DNA from: Candidatus Aenigmatarchaeota archaeon
GTDB taxonomy: Archaea; Aenigmatarchaeota; Aenigmatarchaeia; PWEA01; JACQIF01
Direction of reading: 5' to 3'
Length of the DNA: 64,000 nt
NCBI GenBank assembly: GCA_016432325.1
Contig: CP066684.1
Location: forward strand, 579,018 to 643,017
Part shown: piece after piece, positions 48,738-56,599 of the stretch
Position numbering within the stretch: the stretch's first letter is position 1
Layout: each line of letters starts with the position of its first letter
Notes under the pieces: generated by a model
What the model saw: only the letters and a program-made list of their open reading frames with translations
The model's database searches: none
What the model was told of the DNA's origin: nothing
Made by a program: the position numbers and the translations under genes

Positions 48738-50477
48738 TTAGCCGCCTGACGTCTCGCCGCCACCGGATTCTCCGCCAGTCTCTTCGCCTCCTGATCCTCC
48801 AGAGTCTCCTCCAGATTCGCCTCCGCTAGAATCTCCTCCGCCTTCGGATCCTCCTGTTTCTCCGCCTCCCTGTTCGCCGCCGGACGGGGTCGTGTACCCT
48901 TCAGGCGTCTGATATCCTTCAGGAGACTGGTAACCCTCTGGCGACTGGTAGCCTTCGGGGGATTGGTAGTTCGGATATTCGCCACCTTGTGGAGTCTGGT
49001 AGTACTGGCCTTGCTCGCCTCCCGGATAACCGCCCTGGCCCTGCTGGTAACCTTCAGGGCATCCTTCGGGCGGACACTGGAACCCTTCCTCATAGCCCGG
49101 TCCGCCTGGCTGGCCTGGTCCGGGTCCCTGACCGTATTGTCCCTCCTGTTGCTGGCCGAACCCACAGCTCTCCGGATTCGATTGACAATAAGACTGGCAG
49201 TCCTGCGGCGCAACGCCTGCAGACTGGCAAGCGCTCAGCGCCTTTCCAAAGTCTCCGCCGCCTTCTCCTTCAGGCGGTCCGAAACCGCATTCTGTCGGGT
49301 TGTTCTCGCAGAAGCTTCGACAGTCACTCGTTGAGATTCCTCTTGACTTGCACGCTTCAAGAGCGCCTCTTGCCTCCTCTGGAATCTCGATGCCGCACGC
49401 CTCTGGGTCGTTCTCGCAGTAGTTTCGGCAGTCGTCCTGCGACAATCCTTTCTCCTTGCATATCCTCATGATGCCTGCGACGTCTATTCCCTGTGACTTT
49501 GCATTCTGGAAATCTTCGTATTCAGAATCGCTCATGAATCCCACGTCGTGCGACCATTCGACGCACTCTTCGATGTTATCCGGCTCCTGGCAGTACTCCT
49601 CGCAGTCGCGGCCCGTACATCCGCCCGGACCGACGCCGCCTGCCTCGGCGAACTTCTTGGCCATCTCATACTCCTCGTCGCCCATGAATCCTATTTCGTG
49701 GGCCCACTCGACGCATTCAAGCATGTTGTCGGGATTCTCGCAAAACGCTTCGCAGTCGCGGCCTGTGCAGCCGCCGGGCCCTCTTCCACCGCTCTCGGCG
49801 AACTTCTTGGCAAATTCGTAATCTTCGTCGCTTATCTCTCCCAACTCGTGGGCGAACTCGACGCACGCGAGCATGTTGTCCGGATTGTCGCAGAAGGCCT
49901 CGCATTCGCTCAGCCTGCAACCGCCAGGACCGACGCCACCGCGTTCAATCATCTTCTTCGCCATGCGCGCGTCCTCTTCGTCCATGAAGCCCGCCTTTAT
50001 CGCGAACTCTATGCATGCTTCCGCGTTGTCCGTATCGTCGCAATAAATTCGGCACTCCTCTTCGTTCGAGCAGCCTCCGGGGGTCTCGCCTCTCTGTATA
50101 TACGGCAGGAGTTCCCGCGCATCTTCCAGCTCTTCGGCTGTCATGAGCCCGTTCTCCTCCGCGTAGTCGAGACAGGCTCCCATATTATCCGGGTCAGAGC
50201 AGTACGTTCTGCACTCGTCCTCGCTCGAACAACCGCCCAAAGCGGCTATGGACTGGTCGACTCCGGCTCCTGAAACGGTCGATTCGATATCGTGCGTCTC
50301 GGCGAATGCAGAGCACGCGCCCCAGTTGGCCGGCTCGTTGCAGTACGTCCGGCACTCGTCTTCTGAGGCGCAGCCCCCCAGCTCCGAGACGGGGAACGTT
50401 ACGTCGGAAGTTTGCGCGTGGACGTACGTTATGGAAAGCAGGAACGCGAATGCCGCGAAAAACAGTATGCGCTTCAT
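48738..50477 (-). CDS. Large secreted Cys-rich repeat protein
   Basis: 579 residues. A signal peptide (MKRILFFAAFAFLLSITYVHA) is followed by nine or so repeats of about 35-45 residues, each with two close cysteine pairs (GGCSSEDECRTYCSDPDNMGAC type, later GGCTGRDCEAFCENPDNMLEC) and an Asn/Pro-rich loop. A Gln/Gly/Tyr-rich, then Glu/Gly/Ser-rich tail (GEGGGDSSGG-type) ends the protein. The cysteine spacing predicts disulfide-stabilised modules. It is co-transcribed after the small membrane protein at 50478-50729. The function is unknown; adhesion or a surface layer are options. Confidence 0.75.
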   Translation of the reverse strand: MKRILFFAAFAFLLSITYVHAQTSDVTFPVSELGGCASEDECRTYCNEPANWGACSAFAETHDIESTVSGAGVDQSIAALGGCSSEDECRTYCSDPDNMGACLDYAEENGLMTAEELEDARELLPYIQRGETPGGCSNEEECRIYCDDTDNAEACIEFAIKAGFMDEEDARMAKKMIERGGVGPGGCRLSECEAFCDNPDNMLACVEFAHELGEISDEDYEFAKKFAESGGRGPGGCTGRDCEAFCENPDNMLECVEWAHEIGFMGDEEYEMAKKFAEAGGVGPGGCTGRDCEEYCQEPDNIEECVEWSHDVGFMSDSEYEDFQNAKSQGIDVAGIMRICKEKGLSQDDCRNYCENDPEACGIEIPEEARGALEACKSRGISTSDCRSFCENNPTECGFGPPEGEGGGDFGKALSACQSAGVAPQDCQSYCQSNPESCGFGQQQEGQYGQGPGPGQPGGPGYEEGFQCPPEGCPEGYQQGQGGYPGGEQGQYYQTPQGGEYPNYQSPEGYQSPEGYQSPEGYQTPEGYTTPSGGEQGGGETGGSEGGGDSSGGESGGDSGGSGGEETGGESGGGETSGG

Positions 50478-50729
50478 CTATCCACCTGAGAACGGGTTTT
50501 TGTATCCGTACGGATTGGCCTCGTCAAAGGCGTTCGTATCCGGTATCTTGTTGGTCGCCTCGAACGTTTGGCCCAGTTTCTCCGTGCCTGCGCCGAACGA
50601 AAGGTCGGGCAGGAACAGGCCGTTGCCTCCCGCACCGCCTAAAAGGAAGTAGCCGGCGCCTATCAGAATGACGATGCCGACAGCTACTATGGCTATTGTA
50701 GGTATCTTCTTGCCCTGTTTTTCAGCCAT
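50478..50729 (-). CDS. Small membrane-anchored protein preceding the Cys-rich gene
   Basis: 83 residues from ATG 50729. Residues 9-31 (TIAIVAVGIVILIGAGYFLL) form a membrane anchor, followed by a Gly/Ala-rich and a Pro/Phe-rich extracytoplasmic tail (ATNKIPDTNAFDEANPYGYK). A GGAG ribosome site precedes the ATG, and a TATA box shared with tRNA-Leu lies 26 nt away. The stop abuts the Cys-rich gene start, so it may anchor or assist that protein. Confidence 0.7.
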   Translation of the reverse strand: MAEKQGKKIPTIAIVAVGIVILIGAGYFLLGGAGGNGLFLPDLSFGAGTEKLGQTFEATNKIPDTNAFDEANPYGYKNPFSGG

Positions 50730-50750
50730 CGAATCTCCTTTATATCGCAC

Positions 50751-50760
50751 TTATAAAAAG
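50751..50760. promoter_or_regulatory. Shared TATA box, small membrane protein / tRNA-Leu(TAA)
   Basis: TTATAAAAAG is centred 26 nt from ATG 50729 (-) and about 28 nt before the first GCGGGGGTTC (50784) on the plus strand. Confidence 0.65.
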
Positions 50761-50783
50761 CTTTAGAACGGCTATATCGCAGC

Positions 50784-50836
50784 GCGGGGGTTCAGGAAAC
50801 GCAAGCGTTTCAACACCCCCTCGCCTCGAAGTGCAT
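50784..50836 (+). other. Leader or extra intron of tRNA-Leu(TAA)
   Basis: The predicted transcription start falls on GCGGGGGTTC at 50784. The same ten bases begin the mature tRNA at 50837. Between them a nested hairpin (GAAACG-CAAG-CGTTTC inside GGGGGTT...AACACCCCC) is visible. If spliced at the repeat, this 53-nt piece would be a fourth intron in or near the acceptor stem. A 5' leader is the simpler reading. Confidence 0.35.
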
Positions 50837-51076
50837 GCGGGGGTTCCGTAGCTTGGTCAATCCCTGAACGGCATTCAAATTTCCGTTCCGGGAACGAAAA
50901 ACGGGGGGGACTTAAGTTTGCCGACTTAAGTGCTGAGACACGACGTCTGTGAAAAGAAATCCCCTGGCCTAGCGCCTTCGCAGGTTCAAACCGGGCTTTC
51001 TTTAAAAAGAAAGCACGGGTGCAAAGAAACTCCGGCTTCCGCCATGATGCCGGCGAGAATCCTGCCCCCCGCACCA
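50837..51076 (+). tRNA. tRNA-Leu (TAA) with three introns, CCA encoded
   Basis: The acceptor GCGGGGG pairs with CCCCCGC, discriminator A, then CCA. Intron 1 (about 50861-50901) is in the D-loop, before CGG. The anticodon loop is CTTAAG+A, giving anticodon TAA, with intron 2 (50917-50958, 42 nt) at 37/38. A class II variable arm follows. Intron 3 (about 50988-51056, 69 nt) interrupts the T-loop between TTC and GAAT and carries ACCGGGCTTTC...GAAAGCACGGGTGC. Confidence 0.86.
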
Positions 51077-51105
51077 TTTTTATTCTACACCTACCAAATT
51101 ACGCC

Positions 51106-51270
51106 ATGCCCGTCGCATCAGAACGCCACGTCCACAACAAGAGGAACTGCCGCGCGTTCGTCTCGAGGCACATCAAGGCGCACGTGAAAGAAGGCATGCC
51201 GCAGAGGCAGGCCGTCGCAGCAGCCCTTTCAGAAGCCCGTCGGTTGGGATGCAAAATCAGCAAGCAGTAA
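51106..51270 (+). CDS. Small basic protein, unknown
   Basis: 54 residues: MPVASERHVHNKRNCRAFVS, then KEGMPQRQAVAAALSEARR. The RQAVAxALSEAR motif resembles small phage- or plasmid-associated proteins, but this is not certain. It begins 30 nt after the tRNA-Leu CCA and could be co-transcribed with it. Confidence 0.6.
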   Translation: MPVASERHVHNKRNCRAFVSRHIKAHVKEGMPQRQAVAAALSEARRLGCKISKQ

Positions 51271-51272
51271 CG

Positions 51273-51647
51273 TCATCTCCGCGCCGTCTTCAGGCCCCAG
51301 ACGTACATCATCACAAGGATGGCGACCGCGGCCAGCGCATACTTGGCGAACATGCTCTGAACGACGTAGATTGAGATGCCCATTCCTATCGCTATCGCGA
51401 TGACAGCCGCCTTCTTTGCCCCGAGTGTCATCTGTTTTCTCTTGTAGTTCCTTATCGCCGGTCCGAAGCGGCTTGCCATCAGACGGCGATGCAGACGCTT
51501 GGACGACTTGGCGAACATGAGCGCAGAGAGGAACAGGAAGTCCGTTCCCGGAACGACGGGCAGAAAGAGTCCTGCCACGCCGATGATAAAGAAAAGGATT
51601 CCCAGCAAAAGGAAAACCTTCTTTTTGACAGAGCCGAGAATATTCAT
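51273..51647 (-). CDS. DUF454 (YbaN) family membrane protein
   Basis: 124 residues from ATG 51647. KKVFLLLGILFFIIGVAGLFLPVVPGTDFLFLSALMFAKSSK-type sequence (GLFLPVVPGTDFLFLSALMF) is diagnostic of the family: two membrane segments, an Arg/Lys-rich loop and a third segment. The function is unknown. Confidence 0.88.
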   Translation of the reverse strand: MNILGSVKKKVFLLLGILFFIIGVAGLFLPVVPGTDFLFLSALMFAKSSKRLHRRLMASRFGPAIRNYKRKQMTLGAKKAAVIAIAIGMGISIYVVQSMFAKYALAAVAILVMMYVWGLKTARR

Positions 51648-51801
51648 GAACCCGCCTCGCGTCATTCTTGGCGCCGCCTATTTATATCGCGTTGGCAGGC
51701 GAGACCCGGAAATGTTGAAATAGAAGCAGTCTTTACAGCAGAAGGGGCTGACGCGAAGGGCGCATATTTAAATAAGCGAAACAGTATATCCACGCGATAG
51801 C

Positions 51802-52488
51802 ATGGGACGTGATAGCATGGGTCTTCTACGGGCGCTCTTCGGTTCGGATGAGGAGAAACTGGCGACACGGAGGGCAACGGCCAGACGCGATGCCGCACGG
51901 TCCGCGGCTGCGAGCATATCATTGGCGCGCAAGGATATAGAAACCGGCAACTTCCATCATTATGCGCGCGCTGAGATTCCCTCCGACATGTGGGAGCTGA
52001 ACGAGCTGGATCGAGCGGAACTATGCCTTACAGGCAGCGGTCTTCAGATATCTCCAGAGATAGCCGAATTGAGGAAGACGGCCATATTGGCTCGCATGGC
52101 TTCCGTAGTAGAGGAGACACTGAAGGCCGAGGATAGTTGTCTCCGATTTCGTCTTGAAGATATCGAGGAGACCACTACCATCGCGTCGAAGGCAGGCGTA
52201 CCACTGACGCGCGAGTTCGAGACCGTAGAAATGCAGGCGTTAAGTAGGATTGTCAACTATCACCTCAAGGATTATTGGTACAATATGCACGATGGTTGGT
52301 ATGGGGTTCGGCCCTCAAGCGCCTCTAGTAATGTCCAAGCCGCTCAATACTACATAATGAAAGGAAGGCTGCCTGTTCCAGAGGAATTCTTTGTTAAACG
52401 TGATGCTCTCGAGGAGTTCTTGATGAAGCACAAGAACGTGCTTGCCAAACTCGCTCCCTACGAAGAAAAGCGTAAGAGCGCCGCCTGA
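51802..52488 (+). CDS. Uncharacterised soluble protein
   Basis: 228 residues from ATG 51802 (ATG 51817 also in frame). It starts MGLLRALFGSDEEKLATRRA, then has a long helical, charged body (RMASVVEETLKAEDSCLRFRLEDIEE). An ATATTTAAATAAG box (51764-51776) is centred about 32 nt upstream. No domain is recognised. Confidence 0.65.
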   Translation: MGRDSMGLLRALFGSDEEKLATRRATARRDAARSAAASISLARKDIETGNFHHYARAEIPSDMWELNELDRAELCLTGSGLQISPEIAELRKTAILARMASVVEETLKAEDSCLRFRLEDIEETTTIASKAGVPLTREFETVEMQALSRIVNYHLKDYWYNMHDGWYGVRPSSASSNVQAAQYYIMKGRLPVPEEFFVKRDALEEFLMKHKNVLAKLAPYEEKRKSAA

Positions 52489-52543
52489 GGCTTCTGCAAC
52501 CACGCGATATTGAAATAGCTCTTCCTCCAATCAATCGTCGGGT

Positions 52544-53632
52544 GTGCGCTTGAGAATCGTTATGATGGTCGATTTGGATTACTTCTACGCCCGCGTGGAA
52601 GAGAACAGGAGGCCCGAGCTGAAGGGCAAGCCCGTGGTCGTGGGAATGTATTCCGGACGAACGGAAACGAGCGGCGCGGTGGCGACGTGCAACTATGAGG
52701 CTCGCAAATACGGCGTGCGCTCCGGCATTCCGCTCTTCCGCGCAAAAGCGCTTCTGAAAGATGCCCCGAACGCCGTCTTCCTGCATCCGGATTTTGACGA
52801 GTACGAACGCGTGTCGAATAATGTGATGGAGATTCTGCGCAAGCACGCCGAGAAATTTGAGCAGGTAAGCATAGACGAGGCCTTCCTAGACGTGAGCGAC
52901 GCGTGCAAGAGCTACGGCGAGGCCGAGAAGCTCGCGAAACAGATAAAGCATGAGATTCTGAAGCAGGAGAACGTGACCTGTTCCGTAGGCATAGGCCCGA
53001 ACAAGGTCGTCGCAAAGATGGCCTCGAAACTGCAGAAGCCCGACGGTTTGACGGTCGTGCGCGCAGAAGAATTTGCAAAAACGTTTGGAGACAAACCCGT
53101 GCGCGAGCTTTACGGCATAGGCCCGAAGACCGTTGAGAAACTGGCGGAGATAGACGTCGAGAGCATCGGAGAGCTGGCGCAGACCGGCCTGAAACAGCTG
53201 CAATCGATTTTCGGGGAGAAGCTCGGGGCGTACTTTCATAACGCTGCGCGGGGCGTAGACGAAGAGGCTGTCGAAGAGAAGGAGCAGAAGCAGTTCGGCC
53301 GCATCGTCACGCTCAAGAAAAACGCGCGGAACGTCAAAGATTTTGAAGATGTGATAGACGAGCTTTCCAAAGACGTCGTTCGCATGTGCGCGGAGAAAGG
53401 CTTCGAGTTCAAGAACGTCGGCCTGTTCGCTGTGATGGAAGATATGGAAAATGTCACGCGCTCGCGGACTCTTGACGACTTCGCCACAGACTGGAAGCTC
53501 GTCGCGTCTGTAACGAAAGAACTCTACGAGAATCTTCTGAAGGACAGCTCCAAGTCGATAAGGCGCGCCGGCGTACGGGTAGCGACGCTGAGGAAGAAGG
53601 GGGAAGGCCTTAAGAAATTCTTTAAGGGTTAA
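52544..53632 (+). CDS. dpo4: Y-family DNA polymerase (Dpo4-like, DinB)
   Basis: 362 residues, GTG start. The catalytic core is intact: VDLDYFYARVEE supplies the first Asp and SIDEAFLDVS the second Asp-Glu pair. CSVGIGPNKVVAKMASKLQKP, a helix-hairpin-helix (ELYGIGPKTVEKLAEI) and the little-finger domain follow. The C-terminus GLKKFF resembles a PCNA-interacting peptide. It carries out translesion synthesis. A dCMP deaminase gene follows at the next base. Confidence 0.95.
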   Translation: MRLRIVMMVDLDYFYARVEENRRPELKGKPVVVGMYSGRTETSGAVATCNYEARKYGVRSGIPLFRAKALLKDAPNAVFLHPDFDEYERVSNNVMEILRKHAEKFEQVSIDEAFLDVSDACKSYGEAEKLAKQIKHEILKQENVTCSVGIGPNKVVAKMASKLQKPDGLTVVRAEEFAKTFGDKPVRELYGIGPKTVEKLAEIDVESIGELAQTGLKQLQSIFGEKLGAYFHNAARGVDEEAVEEKEQKQFGRIVTLKKNARNVKDFEDVIDELSKDVVRMCAEKGFEFKNVGLFAVMEDMENVTRSRTLDDFATDWKLVASVTKELYENLLKDSSKSIRRAGVRVATLRKKGEGLKKFFKG

Positions 53633-54136
53633 ATGCTTTTGCACGCAATGGAGAGCATGCGATTCTTGGACGGGGCAGAAGCAGTTGAAGCCGAACGGTT
53701 CACCGCGGAAGCCGTGACTGTTGCGAGGCGTTCTCCCTGCGAGAAATCCAAGCGCGGAGTCATCATAGTCAGCGACAGCGAAGTGATAGGCCGCGGGTAC
53801 AACAAGCCGCCTGCGGACGTGCCGTGCGTCGAGGAGTTCTGCGGCCTGATATGCAGGAAATATTGCGTTCACGCCGAGACGAACGCCGTAATGGACGCGC
53901 TGCGCGGCGGCCATGAACTGAAGGGCTCAAGAGGCTATCACATCAAGGTGAAGGGCGGCGCCGTGCGAGATTCCGACGACCTCTCTTGCGTGCCGTGCGC
54001 CGCGCTCGTGCTGGAAAGCGGAATGGGTGAGTTCGTCCTCAAACATCCCCGCGGATTCGCGGTCTATGGCGCGCGGGAGTTCTACGAACTGTCGTTAGAC
54101 GCCTTTATTAGGCAGAAAAGCTCCAATGGTAAGTGA
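53633..54136 (+). CDS. Deoxycytidylate deaminase-like enzyme
   Basis: 167 residues. VHAETNAVMDALR is the zinc/proton-shuttle motif (HAE) and SCVPCAALVLESG the cysteine pair of the cytidine/deoxycytidylate deaminase family. A CVEEFCGLICRKYC insertion adds cysteines. It probably feeds the dUMP/dTMP route. The ATG directly follows the polymerase stop, so both belong to one operon. Confidence 0.82.
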   Translation: MLLHAMESMRFLDGAEAVEAERFTAEAVTVARRSPCEKSKRGVIIVSDSEVIGRGYNKPPADVPCVEEFCGLICRKYCVHAETNAVMDALRGGHELKGSRGYHIKVKGGAVRDSDDLSCVPCAALVLESGMGEFVLKHPRGFAVYGAREFYELSLDAFIRQKSSNGK

Positions 54137-54141
54137 TTGCA

Positions 54142-54363
54142 ATGTGCTTCACGAAACAGCAGCTCTGGACCGTCGCAGCCGTGATTTTCGGCTTGGTGAC
54201 GTTGCTTCACGCCCTTCGGCTCGCCAACAACTGGGCTGCGCAGATAGGCCCTTACGTTATACCGATTTGGTTCAGCTGGATTGCTGTCGCCGTTGCAGCG
54301 TACCTCGCATACGAGTTCTGGAAGCATTCCGGAGAGAAACCGGCCAAGAAAGGAAGGAAGTAA
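54142..54363 (+). CDS. Small membrane protein, unknown
   Basis: 73 residues from ATG 54142 (GTG 54133 overlapping the previous stop is possible). Two membrane segments (LWTVAAVIFGLVTLLHALRL and YVIPIWFSWIAVAVAAYLAY) and a basic tail. It is the third gene of the dpo4 operon. No family is recognised. Confidence 0.65.
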   Translation: MCFTKQQLWTVAAVIFGLVTLLHALRLANNWAAQIGPYVIPIWFSWIAVAVAAYLAYEFWKHSGEKPAKKGRK

Positions 54364-54407
54364 TGAAACCGTTGTTTCAAACTTTCTTCGTATGTCTCGG
54401 AAAGTAG

Positions 54408-54875
54408 TCAGCGTTCCCTGAGTCCTTTCTCCCGCGCGATGGTCTTCATGGCCTTGAGTATTCTTGCCTTGCTCACTTCGTCCGCTTTCTCGAAAACAGA
54501 CCTCAACTCGTGGTCGTGCTCTTTGTAGAGCCCTGTCCAGTGCCTCTCGACACGAGACTGACTATAGTCCTGGACTTCTCCGGACAGAGCGCCTCTCTGG
54601 TGATCGTAACCCGCGAGCTTCAGCAGCTCTTCCTTTTCGGACGGGCTGCAGCCGTAGAACTTCAGGGCGGTCGCAAGGAATTCGTAGGACGGCCTGCCGG
54701 GAACGCCGTCGTGGCCGCGGCCTGTTTCTATGTTGTATATGTGGGCTGTGGAGACTCCTACCTGTTTCGCCACGACCTCGCGCCTCATGCCCAAGTCTTC
54801 GCGCTTGACGCGCAGCAGTTTGCCTAGGCGTATCAGCTCTTTCGCATGGCGCCTGTTGTAAGCCCTGAGTCCCAT
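54408..54875 (-). CDS. Xre-type helix-turn-helix regulator
   Basis: 155 residues from ATG 54875. The HTH is in LRVKREDLGMRREVVAKQVGVSTAHIYNIETGRG, an Xre/cI-type domain at residues 20-75. A Leu/Glu-rich helical part follows (SPSEKEELLKLAGY). The in-frame TTG at 54908 lies inside the TATA box (TTTAAATT, 54908-54915), so the ATG is the better start. Confidence 0.82.
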   Translation of the reverse strand: MGLRAYNRRHAKELIRLGKLLRVKREDLGMRREVVAKQVGVSTAHIYNIETGRGHDGVPGRPSYEFLATALKFYGCSPSEKEELLKLAGYDHQRGALSGEVQDYSQSRVERHWTGLYKEHDHELRSVFEKADEVSKARILKAMKTIAREKGLRER

Positions 54876-54968
54876 TCCAGCACCATAGCCATTAACCGCA
54901 GGAAGCAATTTAAACCGGACGGGCGCGCCGTTTGAACGTATTTAAAGACTGTACGCGAATCGGAGTAC

Positions 54969-55032
54969 GGTGCTGACAATGCGCGGTGTTAGTCTTCATC
55001 CGGGAATGTAGGAAACCTGTTAGCCGCGCATA
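54969..55032 (+). ncRNA. Candidate small RNA between a TATA box and hisS
   Basis: TATTTAAAG at 54939-54947 predicts a transcript from about 54969. An 8-bp stem ATGCGCGG/CCGCGCAT (54979-54986 with 55024-55031) encloses a loop with two TGTTAG repeats. A second TATA (GTTATAAA near 55046) sits just before hisS, so the upstream promoter has no gene of its own. No known RNA family (C/D, H/ACA, RNase P, SRP) could be recognised. Confidence 0.3.
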
Positions 55033-55074
55033 TTCGAATTCTGAAGTTATAAACTCTGCCTGCGAGGTGTCTCT

Positions 55075-56340
55075 ATGACCCAGTCGCCTAAAGGCACGCA
55101 GGACTTCGGTCCCAAGGAAGCGATGGCGCGTGGCGAAATGATAGGCGCGCTCAGGCAGGTATTCCAGCTCTACGGCTTCGAGCCTCTCGAAACGACGTCT
55201 CTTCAGAACTTCGAGGTTCTCTCTTCAAAGTACACAGGCGGCGCGGAGATTCTCAAGGAGACTTACAAGCTCGAAGACCAAGGCGGGCGCAAGCTCGGAT
55301 TGCGATACGATCTCACGGTCCCTCTCGTGCGCTTCATGGCCGAGAACCGTTCGCTCGCCAAGCCGTTCAAGCGCTACGAGATAGGAAAGGTGTGGCGCGA
55401 CGGCCCTCTCAAGGCCGGGCGCTATCGCGAATTCATGCAGGTCGACGCTGACGTCATCGGCGTAACGAGCGTCGCTGCCGAGGCCGAACTGCTGGCGATG
55501 GCCCAGACGTTTTTCAAGGCGCTGGGAATCGACGCTGTGATAAAGTACAACAACCGGAAGGTTCTGAACGGCCTGCTCAAGAAGTTCAGCATTCCCGAAC
55601 GCGAGTGGAATGGCGTGCTCCAGAGCATGGACAAGCTCGAGAAGATGGGGCGCGCTTACGTGGAGAAGGAACTCACGGAGAAAGGCGTCGACAAGGGCGT
55701 GGCCAAGGACGTCGTGGAGATTATAGCAAAGACCAAGGACCTCGAGCTGCTCACAGGCGTCATAGACAACGACGTCGGAAGGAAAGGCATCGAAGAGCTT
55801 CTGGCGCTGCAGGAGTATCTGGTCTATCTCGGCGTCGATACGGCAGAGTGGGACCTTTCGCTTTCGCGCGGTCTGGATTACTACACAGGCACGGTCTTTG
55901 AGGCGTTCTTTACCGGAGGGAAAGTAACGTCTTCGATAGCCGGCGGCGGCCGTTATGACAAGATGATAGGCGCGCTCATCGGCTCAAAGGAAGACGTGCC
56001 GGCGGTCGGCATTTCGTTTGGTCTTGACGCGATACTGGACGGCTTTGCGCTGGAGCGCGAGCGAACGATAACGCGCGTGCTTGTCGTCCCTATAAACGCT
56101 CTGGACTACGCTCTCACTGTCGCGCAGGCGATCCGCGCGTGGAACGTAAATACTGAAGTCGACATGATGAACCGTAACTTGTCAAAGAACCTTGACTACG
56201 CGAACAAGAAAGGAATTGCGCGTGTGATAATAGTAGGAGAGAAGGAGAAGAAAGAGCAGACCGTTACATACAAGGATATGGAGAGCGGCAAGCAAGAAAC
56301 AGACACGTTAGAAAAACTGAAGAAGAGAATAGTTTCGTAG
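55075..56340 (+). CDS. hisS: Histidyl-tRNA synthetase
   Basis: 421 residues. KGTQDFGPKEAMARGEMI begins the class II core; motif 2 is FKRYEIGKVWRDGPLKAGRYREFMQVD and the histidine-specific loops are SRGLDYYTGTVFEAF and GGGRYDKMI; the C-terminal anticodon-binding domain ends with VIIVGEKEKKEQTV. A TATA-like GTTATAAA lies about 26 nt upstream. The gene for its own substrate, tRNA-His, begins 8 nt after its stop codon. Confidence 0.96.
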   Translation: MTQSPKGTQDFGPKEAMARGEMIGALRQVFQLYGFEPLETTSLQNFEVLSSKYTGGAEILKETYKLEDQGGRKLGLRYDLTVPLVRFMAENRSLAKPFKRYEIGKVWRDGPLKAGRYREFMQVDADVIGVTSVAAEAELLAMAQTFFKALGIDAVIKYNNRKVLNGLLKKFSIPEREWNGVLQSMDKLEKMGRAYVEKELTEKGVDKGVAKDVVEIIAKTKDLELLTGVIDNDVGRKGIEELLALQEYLVYLGVDTAEWDLSLSRGLDYYTGTVFEAFFTGGKVTSSIAGGGRYDKMIGALIGSKEDVPAVGISFGLDAILDGFALERERTITRVLVVPINALDYALTVAQAIRAWNVNTEVDMMNRNLSKNLDYANKKGIARVIIVGEKEKKEQTVTYKDMESGKQETDTLEKLKKRIVS

Positions 56341-56348
56341 ATACGGAT

Positions 56349-56577
56349 GGCTGCGGTGGTGTTAGCCTGGATAACACGCTTTTTCAAAAAGTGTGAGAAG
56401 CCAGCAAGCATGCAGGCCTGTGGTCCGAGCTTTTGAGAAAAAGCTCGAGCAAAAACGACGAAGCCACGGACAGATAGCCTGAGGGGCGAGTTCAAACCGG
56501 GCTTTTCTTTCGCAAAGAAAAGCACGGGTGCAAAAGAAACTTTTGCGCCCACCGTGAAATTCTCGCCCGCGGCCCCA
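56349..56577 (+). tRNA. tRNA-His (GTG) with three introns, G-1 and CCA encoded
   Basis: G-1 (56349) pairs with C73, the histidine hallmark. Acceptor GCTGCGG/CCGCGGC, D-stem GTGT/ACAC, anticodon stem CAGGC/GCCTG with loop CTGTGG+A (anticodon GTG), T-stem GCGAG/CTCGC, CCA encoded. Intron 1 (about 34 nt, 56378-56412) lies between D-stem and anticodon stem; intron 2 (56424-56475, 52 nt) is at 37/38 with a 9-bp hairpin CGAGCTTTT-GAGA-AAAAGCTCG; intron 3 interrupts the T-loop and carries ACCGGGCTTTT...AAAAGCACGGGTGC. No promoter is visible before it, so it is probably co-transcribed with hisS. Confidence 0.88.
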
Positions 56578-56599
56578 TTAACCTTTTCTAAGAGCGGCC

